A stretch of DNA of 64,000 bases from Bhargavaea sp. CC-171006 (GTDB lineage Bacteria > Bacillota > Bacilli > Bacillales_A > Planococcaceae), in contig NZ_QUZH01000014.1 of NCBI RefSeq assembly GCF_009761675.1, positions 118,128 through 182,127 on the forward strand, in the 5' to 3' direction. The notes under the pieces were generated by a model. That model ran no database searches and had not been told where the DNA came from. It saw only the letters and a program-made list of their open reading frames with translations. Each line of letters starts with the position of its first letter. Positions within the stretch are counted from its first letter, which is position 1. The position numbers and the translations under genes were made by a program. Shown piece after piece: positions 32,509-40,857 of this stretch.

Positions 32509-33491
32509 CAGCCCTTCTTCCAGTGCGGGTGTTCATCGATTTCGCCCGGACGCAGAACCGGAGTCAGGCAGAAGTCGGTCCGGAGCGAGATGTCGAGCCA
32601 GTGGCTGAGCGGTTCCGACCCGAAGTAGCGGGCGACGTCTTCATGGACGTCGTCGCGCTTTTTCCACTCCGGATGGCCTGCGAAGTCACAGAAGGCGTGC
32701 CAGAACTTGTCCTCGAGCGCGCCGAGCGCGACGTATCGGCCATCCGCGGTCGGATAGATGGCGTAGCGGGCGCGGGAGCCGTCAAGATCGGGCACTCCCC
32801 GGTCCGACAGGCCGGCTTCTTCGAACGCCTTATGGACACTCTGCCAGTGCGTGAGCCCGTCGGTGATCGACACGTCCAGGCGGGCGCCTTCCCCGGACTT
32901 CATTTTCCGGACAAGTGCTGCAAGCACGGCTTCTGCGACAAAATGCCCGCCGGCAAAGTCGGCCAGCGTGTTTTTCGGCTGGACCGGCCGGCCGGATTCA
33001 TCGGTAAGCTGCGACAGCACACCGGACAGTGCCAGATAATTGAGGTCATGGCTGCCGGCTTTGGCGAACTCGCCCTCAAGCCCGTAGCCGGTCATCGAGC
33101 AATAGATGAGTCCGGGATTCAGCGAGAACAGCTCGTCCTCACCGAAGCCGAGCCGCTCCAGCGTGCCAGGGCGGAACGATTCGATCAGGACGTCGGTTTC
33201 CCGGACCAAGTCCTTCATCCATGCGCGGCCTTCATCTGACTTCAAGTCAAGCTCGAGGATCGTCTTGCCAGCGTTTTTCATTTCGTGGATCAGCCCCCCG
33301 GCAAGGCGCCGGGCAGGCTCACCGCCGGGCGGCTCGACTTTTGTGACGTCTGCGCCCATTTCGGCAAGGCGGTAACTCGAATACGGTCCCGGGAGATAAT
33401 ATGTGACGTCGAGCACCTTTATGCCTTCGAGAAATCCGCCGCCGGGAGGGCGAACGGCATTCCGATTGCTGCTTTCCTTCATACTGGTCAT
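32508..33491 (-). CDS. CaiB/BaiF-family CoA-transferase
   Basis: 327 residues from MTSMKESSNRN; the longer ORF reaches into the previous gene and is rejected. Class III features: GIKVLDVTYYLPGPYSSYRLAEMGADVTKVEPPGGEPARR at the start and the likely catalytic Asp in SHDLNYLALSG. The enzyme moves CoA between carboxylic acids or racemises 2-methylacyl-CoA; the short length resembles the alpha-methylacyl-CoA racemase branch. It overlaps the acyl-CoA dehydrogenase stop codon by 4 nt (ATGA). A racemase in this operon would fit branched-chain fatty acids (inference). Confidence 0.85.
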   Translation of the reverse strand: MTSMKESSNRNAVRPPGGGFLEGIKVLDVTYYLPGPYSSYRLAEMGADVTKVEPPGGEPARRLAGGLIHEMKNAGKTILELDLKSDEGRAWMKDLVRETDVLIESFRPGTLERLGFGEDELFSLNPGLIYCSMTGYGLEGEFAKAGSHDLNYLALSGVLSQLTDESGRPVQPKNTLADFAGGHFVAEAVLAALVRKMKSGEGARLDVSITDGLTHWQSVHKAFEEAGLSDRGVPDLDGSRARYAIYPTADGRYVALGALEDKFWHAFCDFAGHPEWKKRDDVHEDVARYFGSEPLSHWLDISLRTDFCLTPVLRPGEIDEHPHWKKG

Positions 33492-34654
33492 GCCTTCTTT
33501 CCTCCCGACAGCCCCATGTTTTTCGCGATGATCGTTTTCATGATCTCGTTCGTGCCGGCGTAGATCGACATGACCGGAATGTCGCGGTACCAGCGGGCGA
33601 TCTTGTATTCTTCCATATAGCCGTAGCCGCCGTGGAGCTGCATGCACTCGGCCGCGGCCTTTCGTGCGGTCTCGGTGATCCAGTATTTCGCCATCGACAC
33701 CTTCGTTACGATGTCTTTGCCTTCAAGATGGTCGGCGATCAGCGACTCGAGGAATGCCTTGCCGAGCTCTGCTTCCGTCGCGAGCTCCGCCAGCTTGAAC
33801 TGGGTGTTCTGGAACGCGGCGACCGGCCGGCCGAACGCCTCACGGGACTTTACATAGTCGATGGTGATTTCGAGCATATCCTCCATCGCGGTCTGGGCGC
33901 CGATCGCCACCGTGAGCCGCTCCTGCTGAAGCTTTTCCATCATGTAATGGAAGCCCTTGCCCTCTTCGCCGATCAGATTAGAAGCGGGGACACGGCAGTC
34001 CTCAAAATAAAGCTCCGCCGTATCCTGTGAATACATGCCGACCTTGTCGAGCTTGCGGCCCTTCGTAAATCCTGGTGTTCCCTCTTCAATCAATAGCAGG
34101 CTTACACCGCGGTGTTTCGGCTCCACTTTCGGGTCAGTCTTGACCGCAACCAGCGCCAGGTTCGTATTGATCCCGTTCGTGATGAACGTCTTCTGGCCGT
34201 TCACGACATAATGGTCGCCGTCTTTGATCGCGGTCGTCTTGATGTTGGCAAGGTCCGATCCGGTCCCGGGCTCGGTCATTGCAATCGCTGTAATAACATC
34301 ACCCGTCACACAGCCCGGAAGGAAACGCTTTTTCTGCTCATCGGTTGCGTACGATTCGATGTATGGCACGACGATGTCATTGTGCAGCCCGACACCGGTG
34401 AGTCCGGCACCGACACGCTCCATCTCCTCTTCAATCACGACACCGAAACTGAAATCAAGTCCCAGTCCGCCGTACTTTTCCTCCACCTGCGGGCAGAGGA
34501 ACCCCATCTCCCCGAGCTTTTTCCAAAACGATTTCGGAATCAGCCGGTCCTCTTCCCATTGTTCATAATGCGGCACGGCTTCTTTTTCGAGAAATTTCCG
34601 GAGCGTTTCCCGGAACAGATCATGCTCTTCGGTCTCCCAGCGGTAACGCGGCAT
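33488..34654 (-). CDS. Acyl-CoA dehydrogenase
   Basis: 388 residues from MPRYRWETEEHDLF, with AAGGGAG upstream. FAD-enzyme signatures: ITAIAMTEPGTGSDLANIKTTA and the C-terminal CMQLHGGYGYMEEYKIARWYRD, IYAGTNEIMKTIIAKNMGL, with the catalytic Glu expected in IYAGTNE. It introduces the 2,3-double bond of acyl-CoA and passes electrons to ETF. It is the third gene of the operon, after the SDR gene and repeat array 6, and is translationally coupled to the CoA-transferase. Confidence 0.93.
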   Translation of the reverse strand: MPRYRWETEEHDLFRETLRKFLEKEAVPHYEQWEEDRLIPKSFWKKLGEMGFLCPQVEEKYGGLGLDFSFGVVIEEEMERVGAGLTGVGLHNDIVVPYIESYATDEQKKRFLPGCVTGDVITAIAMTEPGTGSDLANIKTTAIKDGDHYVVNGQKTFITNGINTNLALVAVKTDPKVEPKHRGVSLLLIEEGTPGFTKGRKLDKVGMYSQDTAELYFEDCRVPASNLIGEEGKGFHYMMEKLQQERLTVAIGAQTAMEDMLEITIDYVKSREAFGRPVAAFQNTQFKLAELATEAELGKAFLESLIADHLEGKDIVTKVSMAKYWITETARKAAAECMQLHGGYGYMEEYKIARWYRDIPVMSIYAGTNEIMKTIIAKNMGLSGGKKA

Positions 34655-34703
34655 GGCGACCACTCCCTTCTTTGTGTATGGCGGGTTCGGGCGGCGGATT
34701 GGA

Positions 34704-34847
34704 TTCGCGGCGGCAGCACCGAATTTCACGGCGGCAACTGCCGGTTTCGCGCCGGCAACTCGTCAATTCGCGCCGGCAACCGGATTCGCGCCGGCAACTC
34801 GAGATTTCGTGACCGCAACACCCAATTTCGCGTCCGCTCCTACCAAT
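34704..34847 (-). repeat. 21-bp periodic array 6 (core GTTGCCGGCGCGAA on the minus strand), seven units
   Basis: On the plus strand, TTCGCGCCGGCAAC-like cores start at 34704, 34725, 34746, 34767, 34785, 34806 and 34827. Steps are 21 bp except one of 18 bp, so the loss is still a multiple of three. It fills the gap between the SDR stop codon (34859) and the acyl-CoA dehydrogenase start (34654). It is the longest array and the only one with this core. Confidence 0.9.
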
Positions 34848-34858
34848 CCCGCTCCCCT

Positions 34859-35629
34859 TTACTTCGGCTGCATCCGGATGGCGCCGTCCAGGCGGATGAC
34901 GGTGCCGTTCAGCATGCGGTTTGTCACGATGGATTCGACAAGCTGAGCATATTCTTCCGGCTGGCCGAGACGTTTCGGGAACGGAACGGTCTGCTCCAAT
35001 GCCGTGCGGGCGCTGTCCGGCAGGCCGTCGAACATCGGCGTATTGATCAGCCCGGGGGCAATCGTGATGACGCGGATGCCGTATGCCGCAAGTTCGCGGG
35101 CGATCGGGAGCGTCATACCCGCGACGCCACCCTTCGATGCGCTGTAGGCGACCTGGCCGATCTGCCCTTCAAAAGCTGCAACGGAAGCGGTATTGATGAT
35201 GACGCCTCGTTCGCCGTCCTCTCCCTGTTCATTGTCCGTCATGGCGTCCGCTGCGAGGCGGATCACGTTGAACGTGCCGGTCAGGTTGACGCGGATCACC
35301 TGCTCGAACTGCTCCAGCGGATGGACGCCTTTTCTGCCGATCAGCTTGCCCGGCGTGCCGATGCCGGCGCAGTTGACAACGGTGTTGAGTCCGCCCATCG
35401 CTTCTTTTGCCGCCGCCACGTTTGCCGAGACGCCTTCCCCGTCGGCAACATCCGTCTGATAAAAGAAGGCGCTGCCCTTACCCAGTTCAGCCGCGTACGC
35501 GGCACCTTTTTCTTCGTTCAGATCAAAAATCGCGACTTTGCCGCCTGCATCGACGATCCGTTTTGCAGTCGCGCCGCCGAGGCCCGATGCCCCGCCGGTG
35601 ACAATCGCCTTTACGTTCTTCATGTCCAT
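34859..35629 (-). CDS. SDR-family 3-hydroxyacyl-CoA dehydrogenase-like protein
   Basis: 256 residues. Rossmann motif TGGASGLGGATAK (about 11-23), Asp in FDLNEEK (NAD preference), NCAGIG, the catalytic Ser in NTASVAAFEGQ and YSASKGGVAG (Tyr/Lys). The N-terminal half and PMFDGLP region resemble type 2 3-hydroxyacyl-CoA dehydrogenases. It would oxidise 3-hydroxyacyl-CoA between the dehydrogenase and thiolase steps. It is the second gene after the thiolase. An 18-bp dyad lies 18 bp upstream of the start. Confidence 0.9.
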   Translation of the reverse strand: MDMKNVKAIVTGGASGLGGATAKRIVDAGGKVAIFDLNEEKGAAYAAELGKGSAFFYQTDVADGEGVSANVAAAKEAMGGLNTVVNCAGIGTPGKLIGRKGVHPLEQFEQVIRVNLTGTFNVIRLAADAMTDNEQGEDGERGVIINTASVAAFEGQIGQVAYSASKGGVAGMTLPIARELAAYGIRVITIAPGLINTPMFDGLPDSARTALEQTVPFPKRLGQPEEYAQLVESIVTNRMLNGTVIRLDGAIRMQPK

Positions 35630-35647
35630 CTCAATTCCCCCAATCTG

Positions 35648-35665
35648 ACTGAATGCTCATTCGGT
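35648..35665. promoter_or_regulatory. TetR-type operator candidate in the fatty-acid operon
   Basis: ACTGAATGCTCATTCGGT is a palindrome with one mismatch around GAATG-CT-CATTC. TGAATG/CATTCA half-sites are typical of the FadR (TetR-family) boxes of bacilli. It sits between the thiolase and SDR genes. No TetR gene is in the window. Confidence 0.5.
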
Positions 35666-35680
35666 AATATTAGTGATGAC

Positions 35681-36820
35681 TTAATCCAACCGCTCAATCA
35701 CCGTGGCGTTGGCCATGCCCATACCCTCGCAGATGGCGAGCAGTCCGTATCTTCCGTTAGTGCGCTCCAGGCGGTTCATGAGTGTGACGAGCAGTTTTGT
35801 TCCCGTGGCGCCGAGCGGGTGGCCGAGTGCGATGGCACCGCCGTCAACGTTCAGCTTTTCCGGATCTGCACCGGTTTCCTTGAGCCATGCAAGCGGAACA
35901 GGAGCGAATGCTTCATTCACCTCATACGTATCCATGTCCCTGATCTCCAGTCCTGCTTTCTTCAATACTTTCTCCGTCGCTGCGATCGGTCCCGTCAGCA
36001 TCAGTGTCGGATCGGATCCGACAACGGAACGCGCGACGATCCTGGCCTTCGGCTTGAGTCCGAGCTCGTCAGCCTTTTCTCGGGACATGAGTAATACCGC
36101 GGATGCGCCGTCGCTCATCTGGCTGGCGTTGCCCGCCGTGATGACGCCGTCTTCCTTGAATACGGTCTTGAGCCCTCCGAGCACATCTGGTGTCGAGCCC
36201 TCGCGTGGACCTTCATCCGTGTCGAACACAGTGCCGTCCGCTGTCTCCACGGAAACAATCTCATCTTTGAACCGGCCTTCTCCGATTGCCGCTAACGCGC
36301 GCTCATGGCTTTTCGCGCTGTATTCATCAAGTTCAGTACGGCTCATTCCCCACTTTTCCGCGATGCGTTCCGCGGACAGGCCCTGGTTGATGATTTCGTA
36401 CTGCGACGTCAGCTTTTCGCTCGGCCTGGCGTCTCCGACATTCGAGAACATCGGCTCACGCGTCATGCTTTCGACGCCGCCCGCAATGACGATATCCATG
36501 TCTCCCGCGGCAATCGCCTGGGAGCCAAAGTGAACCGCCTGCTGGCTCGACCCGCACTGGCGGTCGATCGTGACACCCGGCACCTCGATCGGGAATCCGG
36601 CAATCAGAGCCGAGGTCCTGGCGATGTTGCCGCCCTGTTCGCCTGACTGCGTCACGCAGCCGAGGATCACATCTTCCACCTGTTCCTTCCCGACACCCGC
36701 ACGTTTCACCACTTCATCCAACACAACCGCCGCCAGCTCATCCGGACGGGTCCCGGAAAGCGCGCCCTTGCGCCGGCCGACTGCCGTGCGCACGCCTTCC
36801 ACGATTACGACTTCTCTCAT
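35681..36820 (-). CDS. Acetyl-CoA C-acyltransferase (thiolase)
   Basis: 379 residues. Active-site Cys89 in TIDRQCGSSQQAVHFGSQAI, the His motif GGAIALGHPLGATGTK and the second Cys in LLAICEGMGMANATVIE. It cleaves 3-ketoacyl-CoA to acetyl-CoA and a shortened acyl-CoA. It is the first gene of the operon 36820-30718, which together supplies activation, racemisation or CoA transfer, dehydrogenation and thiolysis. A separate enoyl-CoA hydratase is missing and must be encoded elsewhere. Upstream lie a palindrome and a cre box. Confidence 0.93.
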   Translation of the reverse strand: MREVVIVEGVRTAVGRRKGALSGTRPDELAAVVLDEVVKRAGVGKEQVEDVILGCVTQSGEQGGNIARTSALIAGFPIEVPGVTIDRQCGSSQQAVHFGSQAIAAGDMDIVIAGGVESMTREPMFSNVGDARPSEKLTSQYEIINQGLSAERIAEKWGMSRTELDEYSAKSHERALAAIGEGRFKDEIVSVETADGTVFDTDEGPREGSTPDVLGGLKTVFKEDGVITAGNASQMSDGASAVLLMSREKADELGLKPKARIVARSVVGSDPTLMLTGPIAATEKVLKKAGLEIRDMDTYEVNEAFAPVPLAWLKETGADPEKLNVDGGAIALGHPLGATGTKLLVTLMNRLERTNGRYGLLAICEGMGMANATVIERLD

Positions 36821-36852
36821 TCTCTCTCCCCCTTTATCACAATAGAAAGACT

Positions 36853-36866
36853 ATTCTTAAAAGAAT
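36853..36866. promoter_or_regulatory. Palindrome upstream of the thiolase operon
   Basis: ATTCTT-AA-AAGAAT, 33 bp before the thiolase start. It could be an operator or part of an AT-rich promoter; no regulator is suggested by context. Confidence 0.35.
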
Positions 36867-36872
36867 CGTATC

Positions 36873-36888
36873 ATGAAAACGTTGTCAT
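36873..36888. promoter_or_regulatory. cre (CcpA) box upstream of the thiolase operon
   Basis: ATGAAAACGTTGTCAT matches WTGNAARCGNWWNCAW with one mismatch. Catabolite repression of fatty-acid degradation operons by CcpA is known in B. subtilis. Confidence 0.55.
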
Positions 36889-36964
36889 CGTCCATATCAT
36901 TCGATGTGTCCGGTCCGAGCGAAAATCAGCCTCAAGACCTAGACGGAAATCAACATGCAGCCCG

Positions 36965-36993
36965 TTCGGAAAACCTGAGTTCCTGACTACAAT
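36965..36993 (+). promoter_or_regulatory. Putative promoter of the lia operon
   Basis: TTCGGA, 17 bp, TACAAT, 30 bp before the TTG start codon. The -35 is weak, as expected for a promoter that needs the LiaR activator. I could not find a convincing LiaR box. Confidence 0.4.
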
Positions 36994-37022
36994 AAGGTTA
37001 ACAACGAAAGGAGGCGGAAACC

Positions 37023-37367
37023 TTGAAGAAATTTCTGCTGATCACCATCGGAATCGTCGCAGGGATCACCATCCTTGCCAACCTCGGCGCGATCATCGGT
37101 CTCGCCATCTCTGCCGCCATCATGTATGCCGGCTACCACTACTACAAGAGGAGCACGTCCGGCTTCGCGCGCTTTTGCTGGGCAGCGGTCGGCATCATCG
37201 GCCTCTTGACCGCCGTCGGCAACATTCCGGCATTCGTCGGCCTGCTCGCCATCGCGGCACTCTGGTACGTGTACCAGAAGTGGAATGGCCGTGAAGCGGT
37301 CCTGTTCGAAAAAGACGGCGACCCGTTCGACAACTTCGAGCGCGAATGGAAGAACATCACGAAATAA
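37023..37367 (+). CDS. Small membrane protein preceding PspA/LiaH
   Basis: 114 residues, starting with TTG after an AAAGGAGG site. Two to three membrane segments (about 3-30, 48-80), then a cytoplasmic tail ending PFDNFEREWKNITK. It resembles the lmo0954-type membrane proteins found upstream of pspA-like genes, and by position it is the LiaI equivalent, which recruits LiaH to the membrane in B. subtilis. Sequence similarity to LiaI itself is not evident, so the role is inferred from location. It is 24 bp from the next gene. Confidence 0.75.
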   Translation: MKKFLLITIGIVAGITILANLGAIIGLAISAAIMYAGYHYYKRSTSGFARFCWAAVGIIGLLTAVGNIPAFVGLLAIAALWYVYQKWNGREAVLFEKDGDPFDNFEREWKNITK

Positions 37368-37391
37368 GTTCCCAACAAGGAGGAAAACGCT

Positions 37392-38042
37392 ATGAACACA
37401 CTGTTCAACCGCATCAAGTACAGCGTCCAGGCCGATCTTCATGAGCTGCTGGACAAAAAGGAAGAAAAGAACCCCGTCTCCCTTCTGAATGAATACCTCC
37501 GCCAGGCGGAAAAGCAGACCGAAGCGACAGGCAAGCTGCTGGACCGCCAGGCGAAGCTGAAAGAAGAACTTGAGAAAGAACGGAAAGAAGCAGCTGTCAT
37601 GCTTGAAAAGCGCAAAAGCCAACTGGAAATTGCCGAGAAAGCGGGCGTTGAAGACCTGGTCGCCTTTGCCCGGGACGAAATCCGCGCCTACGGCAACCGC
37701 GTCGACGAACTTGACCGCACACTTGCCGAAACGGATGCCGAACTGATCGGCCTCGAGCGCAAGTATGAAGAGATGAAGCACAAGATCAAGGACATGAAAG
37801 TGCGCCAGCTCCAGCTGATGGGTAAGGAAAATGTGACGCGTGCGCACCGCAAAATGGACCAGGTGATCCAGGATGAAAGCAGCGGGATGGCTCCTTACAC
37901 AGAAATGAAGGCTTACGTCGAGCAGCTCGGCGATAAGGTCGAGAAAGAACACAGCCATGATACGATGGAGCGCCGGCTGGATGCGCTTGCCATCATCGAG
38001 CAGGCGGAAAACGCCGGCAAAGCCGATAAAGAAACGGTCTGA
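37392..38042 (+). CDS. PspA/IM30-family envelope stress protein (LiaH-like)
   Basis: 216 residues, almost entirely charged coiled coil from about 25 to 190, with the typical start NTLFNRIKYSVQADLHELLDKKEEKNPVSLLNEYLRQAE. PspA/LiaH proteins assemble into rings or rods on the inner face of the membrane and stabilise it under envelope stress. The setting next to LiaF, LiaS and LiaR makes this the LiaH equivalent. AAGGAGG precedes the ATG. A 24-bp palindrome follows 31 bp after the stop codon, possibly protecting the message end and uncoupling it from liaFSR. Confidence 0.92.
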   Translation: MNTLFNRIKYSVQADLHELLDKKEEKNPVSLLNEYLRQAEKQTEATGKLLDRQAKLKEELEKERKEAAVMLEKRKSQLEIAEKAGVEDLVAFARDEIRAYGNRVDELDRTLAETDAELIGLERKYEEMKHKIKDMKVRQLQLMGKENVTRAHRKMDQVIQDESSGMAPYTEMKAYVEQLGDKVEKEHSHDTMERRLDALAIIEQAENAGKADKETV

Positions 38043-38073
38043 CGGGGACATCGCCATCAAGATTCTGTAAGAT

Positions 38074-38097
38074 GGGAAGGGGGATCTCCCCCTTCCC
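38074..38097 (+). terminator. Strong hairpin between liaH-like and liaF genes
   Basis: Arms of 11 bp, GGGAAGGGGGA and TCCCCCTTCCC, with a minimal centre. No T-tract follows (TTAACATT), so it is more likely a processing or stabilising hairpin, or a leaky terminator, lowering liaFSR relative to liaH. Confidence 0.6.
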
Positions 38098-38179
38098 TTA
38101 ACATTAGCCTTAGATTAGCGAGACGGGCGGATGCCCGCTCCCGTTTGGTATTTATTCCGCCCGAAAGGAGGTCCGCGCC

Positions 38180-38878
38180 ATGCATGTGTCGTCCGATCAG
38201 ATCCGCTTTATCCTCATTGCGTTTGTGCTGCTCGTGTTTGTCGAGGCGGCTTTTTTCCATGACGGCAGTTTCATCTTTGTCATCATCGGCGGCGCGCTGT
38301 CCTATTTCGGTTTTCGCCAACGCAATAAATGGCTTCTCTGGACGGGTGTGTTCTTTCTCGGAATCGCTGTGCTGTCCCTGTGGAGCCTGCGGCTGCTTGT
38401 CTTCGGCGTGCTCGTCTACATTTTCATGAGCCTCTGGAAAGGCGTGCCGGCAGAGGAAATCATCCGCCCGCTCCGGGAAGCACGGTCAGAAACGCCGAAC
38501 GGCATCCTGAAAAACCGGCTGTTTTCCGTACAGTCGACCCCGTTCAGCTCCTACGAATGGGAAGACGTCCATATCCAGGGGGTTTTCGGCGACATCCATG
38601 TCGACGTGACGGAAACCGTGCTTCCTAAAGGAACCTCTCTGATTTCCATCCGCCAGGGCATCGGCAAGGTCCGGGTCGATGTGCCATACGAAATTCCCGT
38701 CCGCGTGCATTACACGACACTTCTCGGCGACTCCCGGCTGTTCGGCCGTCACCAGAACCGCCTTTTCAACGAACAGCTTCACATGAAGGATGGCTACGGC
38801 GCGGAGGAACGTCCGGCGTCCGAGCTGATCATCACAGTGGCCACCTGGTTCGGTGACGTGGAGGTGATGCGGAAATGA
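38180..38878 (+). CDS. liaF: LiaF-like inhibitor of the LiaRS system
   Basis: 232 residues. Three to four short membrane segments in the first 95 residues, then a cytoplasmic beta-rich C-terminal LiaF domain (about 125-232) with VHIQGVFGDIHVDVTETVLPKGTSLISIRQGIGKVRVDVPYE. LiaF keeps the LiaS kinase off in the absence of cell-wall stress. GAAAGGAGG precedes the ATG. It overlaps liaS by 4 nt (ATGA). Confidence 0.92.
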   Translation: MHVSSDQIRFILIAFVLLVFVEAAFFHDGSFIFVIIGGALSYFGFRQRNKWLLWTGVFFLGIAVLSLWSLRLLVFGVLVYIFMSLWKGVPAEEIIRPLREARSETPNGILKNRLFSVQSTPFSSYEWEDVHIQGVFGDIHVDVTETVLPKGTSLISIRQGIGKVRVDVPYEIPVRVHYTTLLGDSRLFGRHQNRLFNEQLHMKDGYGAEERPASELIITVATWFGDVEVMRK

Positions 38879-39987
38879 GACATTTACTCACACGCGGCAT
38901 CACACTTTCCGGCCTTTTCCTCGCTGTTTCCGCGGGGATTCTCTACCTTCTGCTTGGCATGCCGGACAAAGATTGGTTGTTCCTCATTGAAGAACAGCGG
39001 TTCGGCCTGCCTGCCGCCATCTGGATCGCTGCCGGTTCGCTTGCTGCCGGCTGGCTGATCGCTTTCTGGGCATCCGGCCTGGTCCGCTCGAACATCCGCG
39101 CGGTCGAGCAGCGCCTATACGGCCTGCTTGAGACGGCGCCGGCCAAGAAGCAGCGCAAGCTCCCCCGACCGACCGAGCGCGCAGTCGGTGAAGTGGAAGG
39201 CCTGCTCACCACCCAGCGGGAGCGGCTGAAAGAGATCTCCGACAAACGTGCGGAAAACCAGGAACAGATGGTCCAGGAGCGGCTCGTCCAGGAACGCCAG
39301 CGGCTTGCCCGCGAACTCCACGACTCGGTCTCCCAGCAGCTTTTCGCTGCTTCGATGCTGTTATCCGCGATGGCAGAAAAGGAGCGTGCAGAGACAGGAG
39401 CGACGTCCCGGACACTCGGACAGGTCGAGAAAACCGTCCAGCAGGCCCAGGTCGAGATGCGGGCGCTGCTGCTCCACCTCCGCCCCGCACCACTCAACGA
39501 CAAGACCCTGTCGGAAGGACTACGCAGCCTCCTGCACGAATTGGATGAAAAGGTCCACTTCACAATCCGGGGTCGGATCGAGGACGTTCCGCTGTCCAAG
39601 GGCGCAGAGGACCACCTGTTCCGGATCGCCCAGGAAACGCTCTCGAACACACTTCGCCATGCGAAGGCGACCGAGCTCGACGTGCTGTTCGTCGAACGGG
39701 ACGGCCTGGCCATCTTCCGCGTTCAGGATAATGGAGTCGGATTCCGTGACGGGGACGGCAAAACCGGCTCCTACGGCCTGCGAAACGTGCGTGAGCGCGC
39801 CATCGAGATCGGCGGCACGTGCAAGATCGTTTCGGTGCCGTCGCAGGGGACGATTGTTGAAGTGAAACTTCCGGTGACGCGTCCCGAAGAAGACGGCCAG
39901 CCGGAAAAAGAAGCGGAGACCGCCCCTCTTCCCCACAAAGAGGAGAAGGCGGACGGCCAACCGGAAGAAACGGAGGAATCGAGATGA
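38875..39987 (+). CDS. liaS: LiaS-like sensor histidine kinase
   Basis: 370 residues. Two membrane helices (about 8-28 and 45-66) with a short extracellular loop, a HAMP-like linker, then HisKA_3 with RQRLARELHDSVSQQLFA (His149) and an ATPase domain with NTLRHAKATEL, DNGVGF and GSYGLRNVRERA. This is the NarX-type kinase of the LiaFSR system, which responds to lipid-II-binding antibiotics. The C-terminus carries an extra charged tail of about 35 residues (EEDGQPEKEAETAPLPHKEE) of unclear use. It is coupled to LiaF and LiaR by 4-nt overlaps. Confidence 0.93.
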   Translation: MRHLLTRGITLSGLFLAVSAGILYLLLGMPDKDWLFLIEEQRFGLPAAIWIAAGSLAAGWLIAFWASGLVRSNIRAVEQRLYGLLETAPAKKQRKLPRPTERAVGEVEGLLTTQRERLKEISDKRAENQEQMVQERLVQERQRLARELHDSVSQQLFAASMLLSAMAEKERAETGATSRTLGQVEKTVQQAQVEMRALLLHLRPAPLNDKTLSEGLRSLLHELDEKVHFTIRGRIEDVPLSKGAEDHLFRIAQETLSNTLRHAKATELDVLFVERDGLAIFRVQDNGVGFRDGDGKTGSYGLRNVRERAIEIGGTCKIVSVPSQGTIVEVKLPVTRPEEDGQPEKEAETAPLPHKEEKADGQPEETEESR

Positions 39988-40613
39988 TTCGGGTATTGCT
40001 TGCGGATGATCACGAAATGGTGCGGATCGGCGTATCCGCGTATCTTCAGGTCCAGCCAGACATGGAAGTGGTCGGTGAAGCCTCGAACGGGCGCGAGGCG
40101 GTCGAGCTTGCACTCCGGCTTCGGCCGGACATCATCCTGATGGACATGGTGATGCCGGAGATGAACGGCGCCGAGGCGACCGCCGCCATCATGAAAGAAT
40201 GGCCCGAGGCGAAGATCATGGTCGTCACGAGTTTTCTCGATGACGACAAGGTCTATCCGGCACTCGAGGCCGGCGCGTCCAGCTACATCCTGAAGACCTC
40301 GAAGGCATCACGCATTGCCGACGCGATCCGTGACACGCTCGGCGGCCGGACGGTGCTCGAGCCCGAGGTGACGACGAAGATGATGCAGCGCATGCGCGGC
40401 ACTGAGCGTGCACCGCATGACGGGCTCACGGCACGTGAAATGGAGATTTTGCTCCTCATTGCGAAAGGCAAGACGAACCAGGATATTTCAGACGAGCTTT
40501 TTATCGCCCTCAAGACCGTCAAGACGCATGTCTCGAACATCCTCTCCAAGCTTGGCGTCGACGACCGCACGCAGGCCGCGGTCTACGCATACCAGAACGG
40601 CCTCGCAGAATAA
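39984..40613 (+). CDS. liaR: LiaR-like NarL-family response regulator
   Basis: 209 residues. The receiver domain has acidic pair 8-9, phosphoacceptor Asp54 (ILMDMVMPEM) and Lys in SYILKTSKA. The C-terminal LuxR-type helix-turn-helix (about 145-205) has LTAREMEILLLIAKGKTNQDISDELFIALKTVKTHVSNIL. It should activate the operon that starts at 37023 upon envelope stress. It overlaps liaS by 4 nt. The operon resembles liaIHGFSR of B. subtilis but lacks liaG. Confidence 0.95.
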   Translation: MIRVLLADDHEMVRIGVSAYLQVQPDMEVVGEASNGREAVELALRLRPDIILMDMVMPEMNGAEATAAIMKEWPEAKIMVVTSFLDDDKVYPALEAGASSYILKTSKASRIADAIRDTLGGRTVLEPEVTTKMMQRMRGTERAPHDGLTAREMEILLLIAKGKTNQDISDELFIALKTVKTHVSNILSKLGVDDRTQAAVYAYQNGLAE

Positions 40614-40662
40614 GAAAAGCCGCGGATGCCTTTGGCGTGCCGCGGAAAGCAGGTGCATGTAA

Positions 40663-40857
40663 ATGAACAACAAACAGAATTCCTCTTTGATCCCGGTGGC
40701 GGTCATCTTGCTGATCGCCGTCATCCTTTTCCTGAACATCGTCCTCCCCGCGCTTCCTTTCCGGTGGATGATGGTCATCATCATCGCCGTAATCGGCATC
40801 GCCGGCGCGCTCGTGATTTTGTGGATGAAAAAGCGGGGCGGAGGACGCGGAGAGTGA
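40663..40857 (+). CDS. Small two-helix membrane protein after liaR
   Basis: 64 residues with two membrane segments (about 9-29 and 34-54) and a basic tail MKKRGGGRGE. It begins 49 bp after liaR with a modest AGGTG ribosome site, so it probably belongs to the lia transcript. The two-helix layout with a tiny loop recalls LiaI, but I see no sequence match. A 21-bp array begins in its TGA stop codon, followed by a terminator. Confidence 0.65.
   Translation: MNNKQNSSLIPVAVILLIAVILFLNIVLPALPFRWMMVIIIAVIGIAGALVILWMKKRGGGRGE

Noticed and set aside
34112..36094. 660-codon plus-strand ORF
   Set aside because: Antisense to acyl-CoA dehydrogenase, SDR and thiolase genes; no family features.
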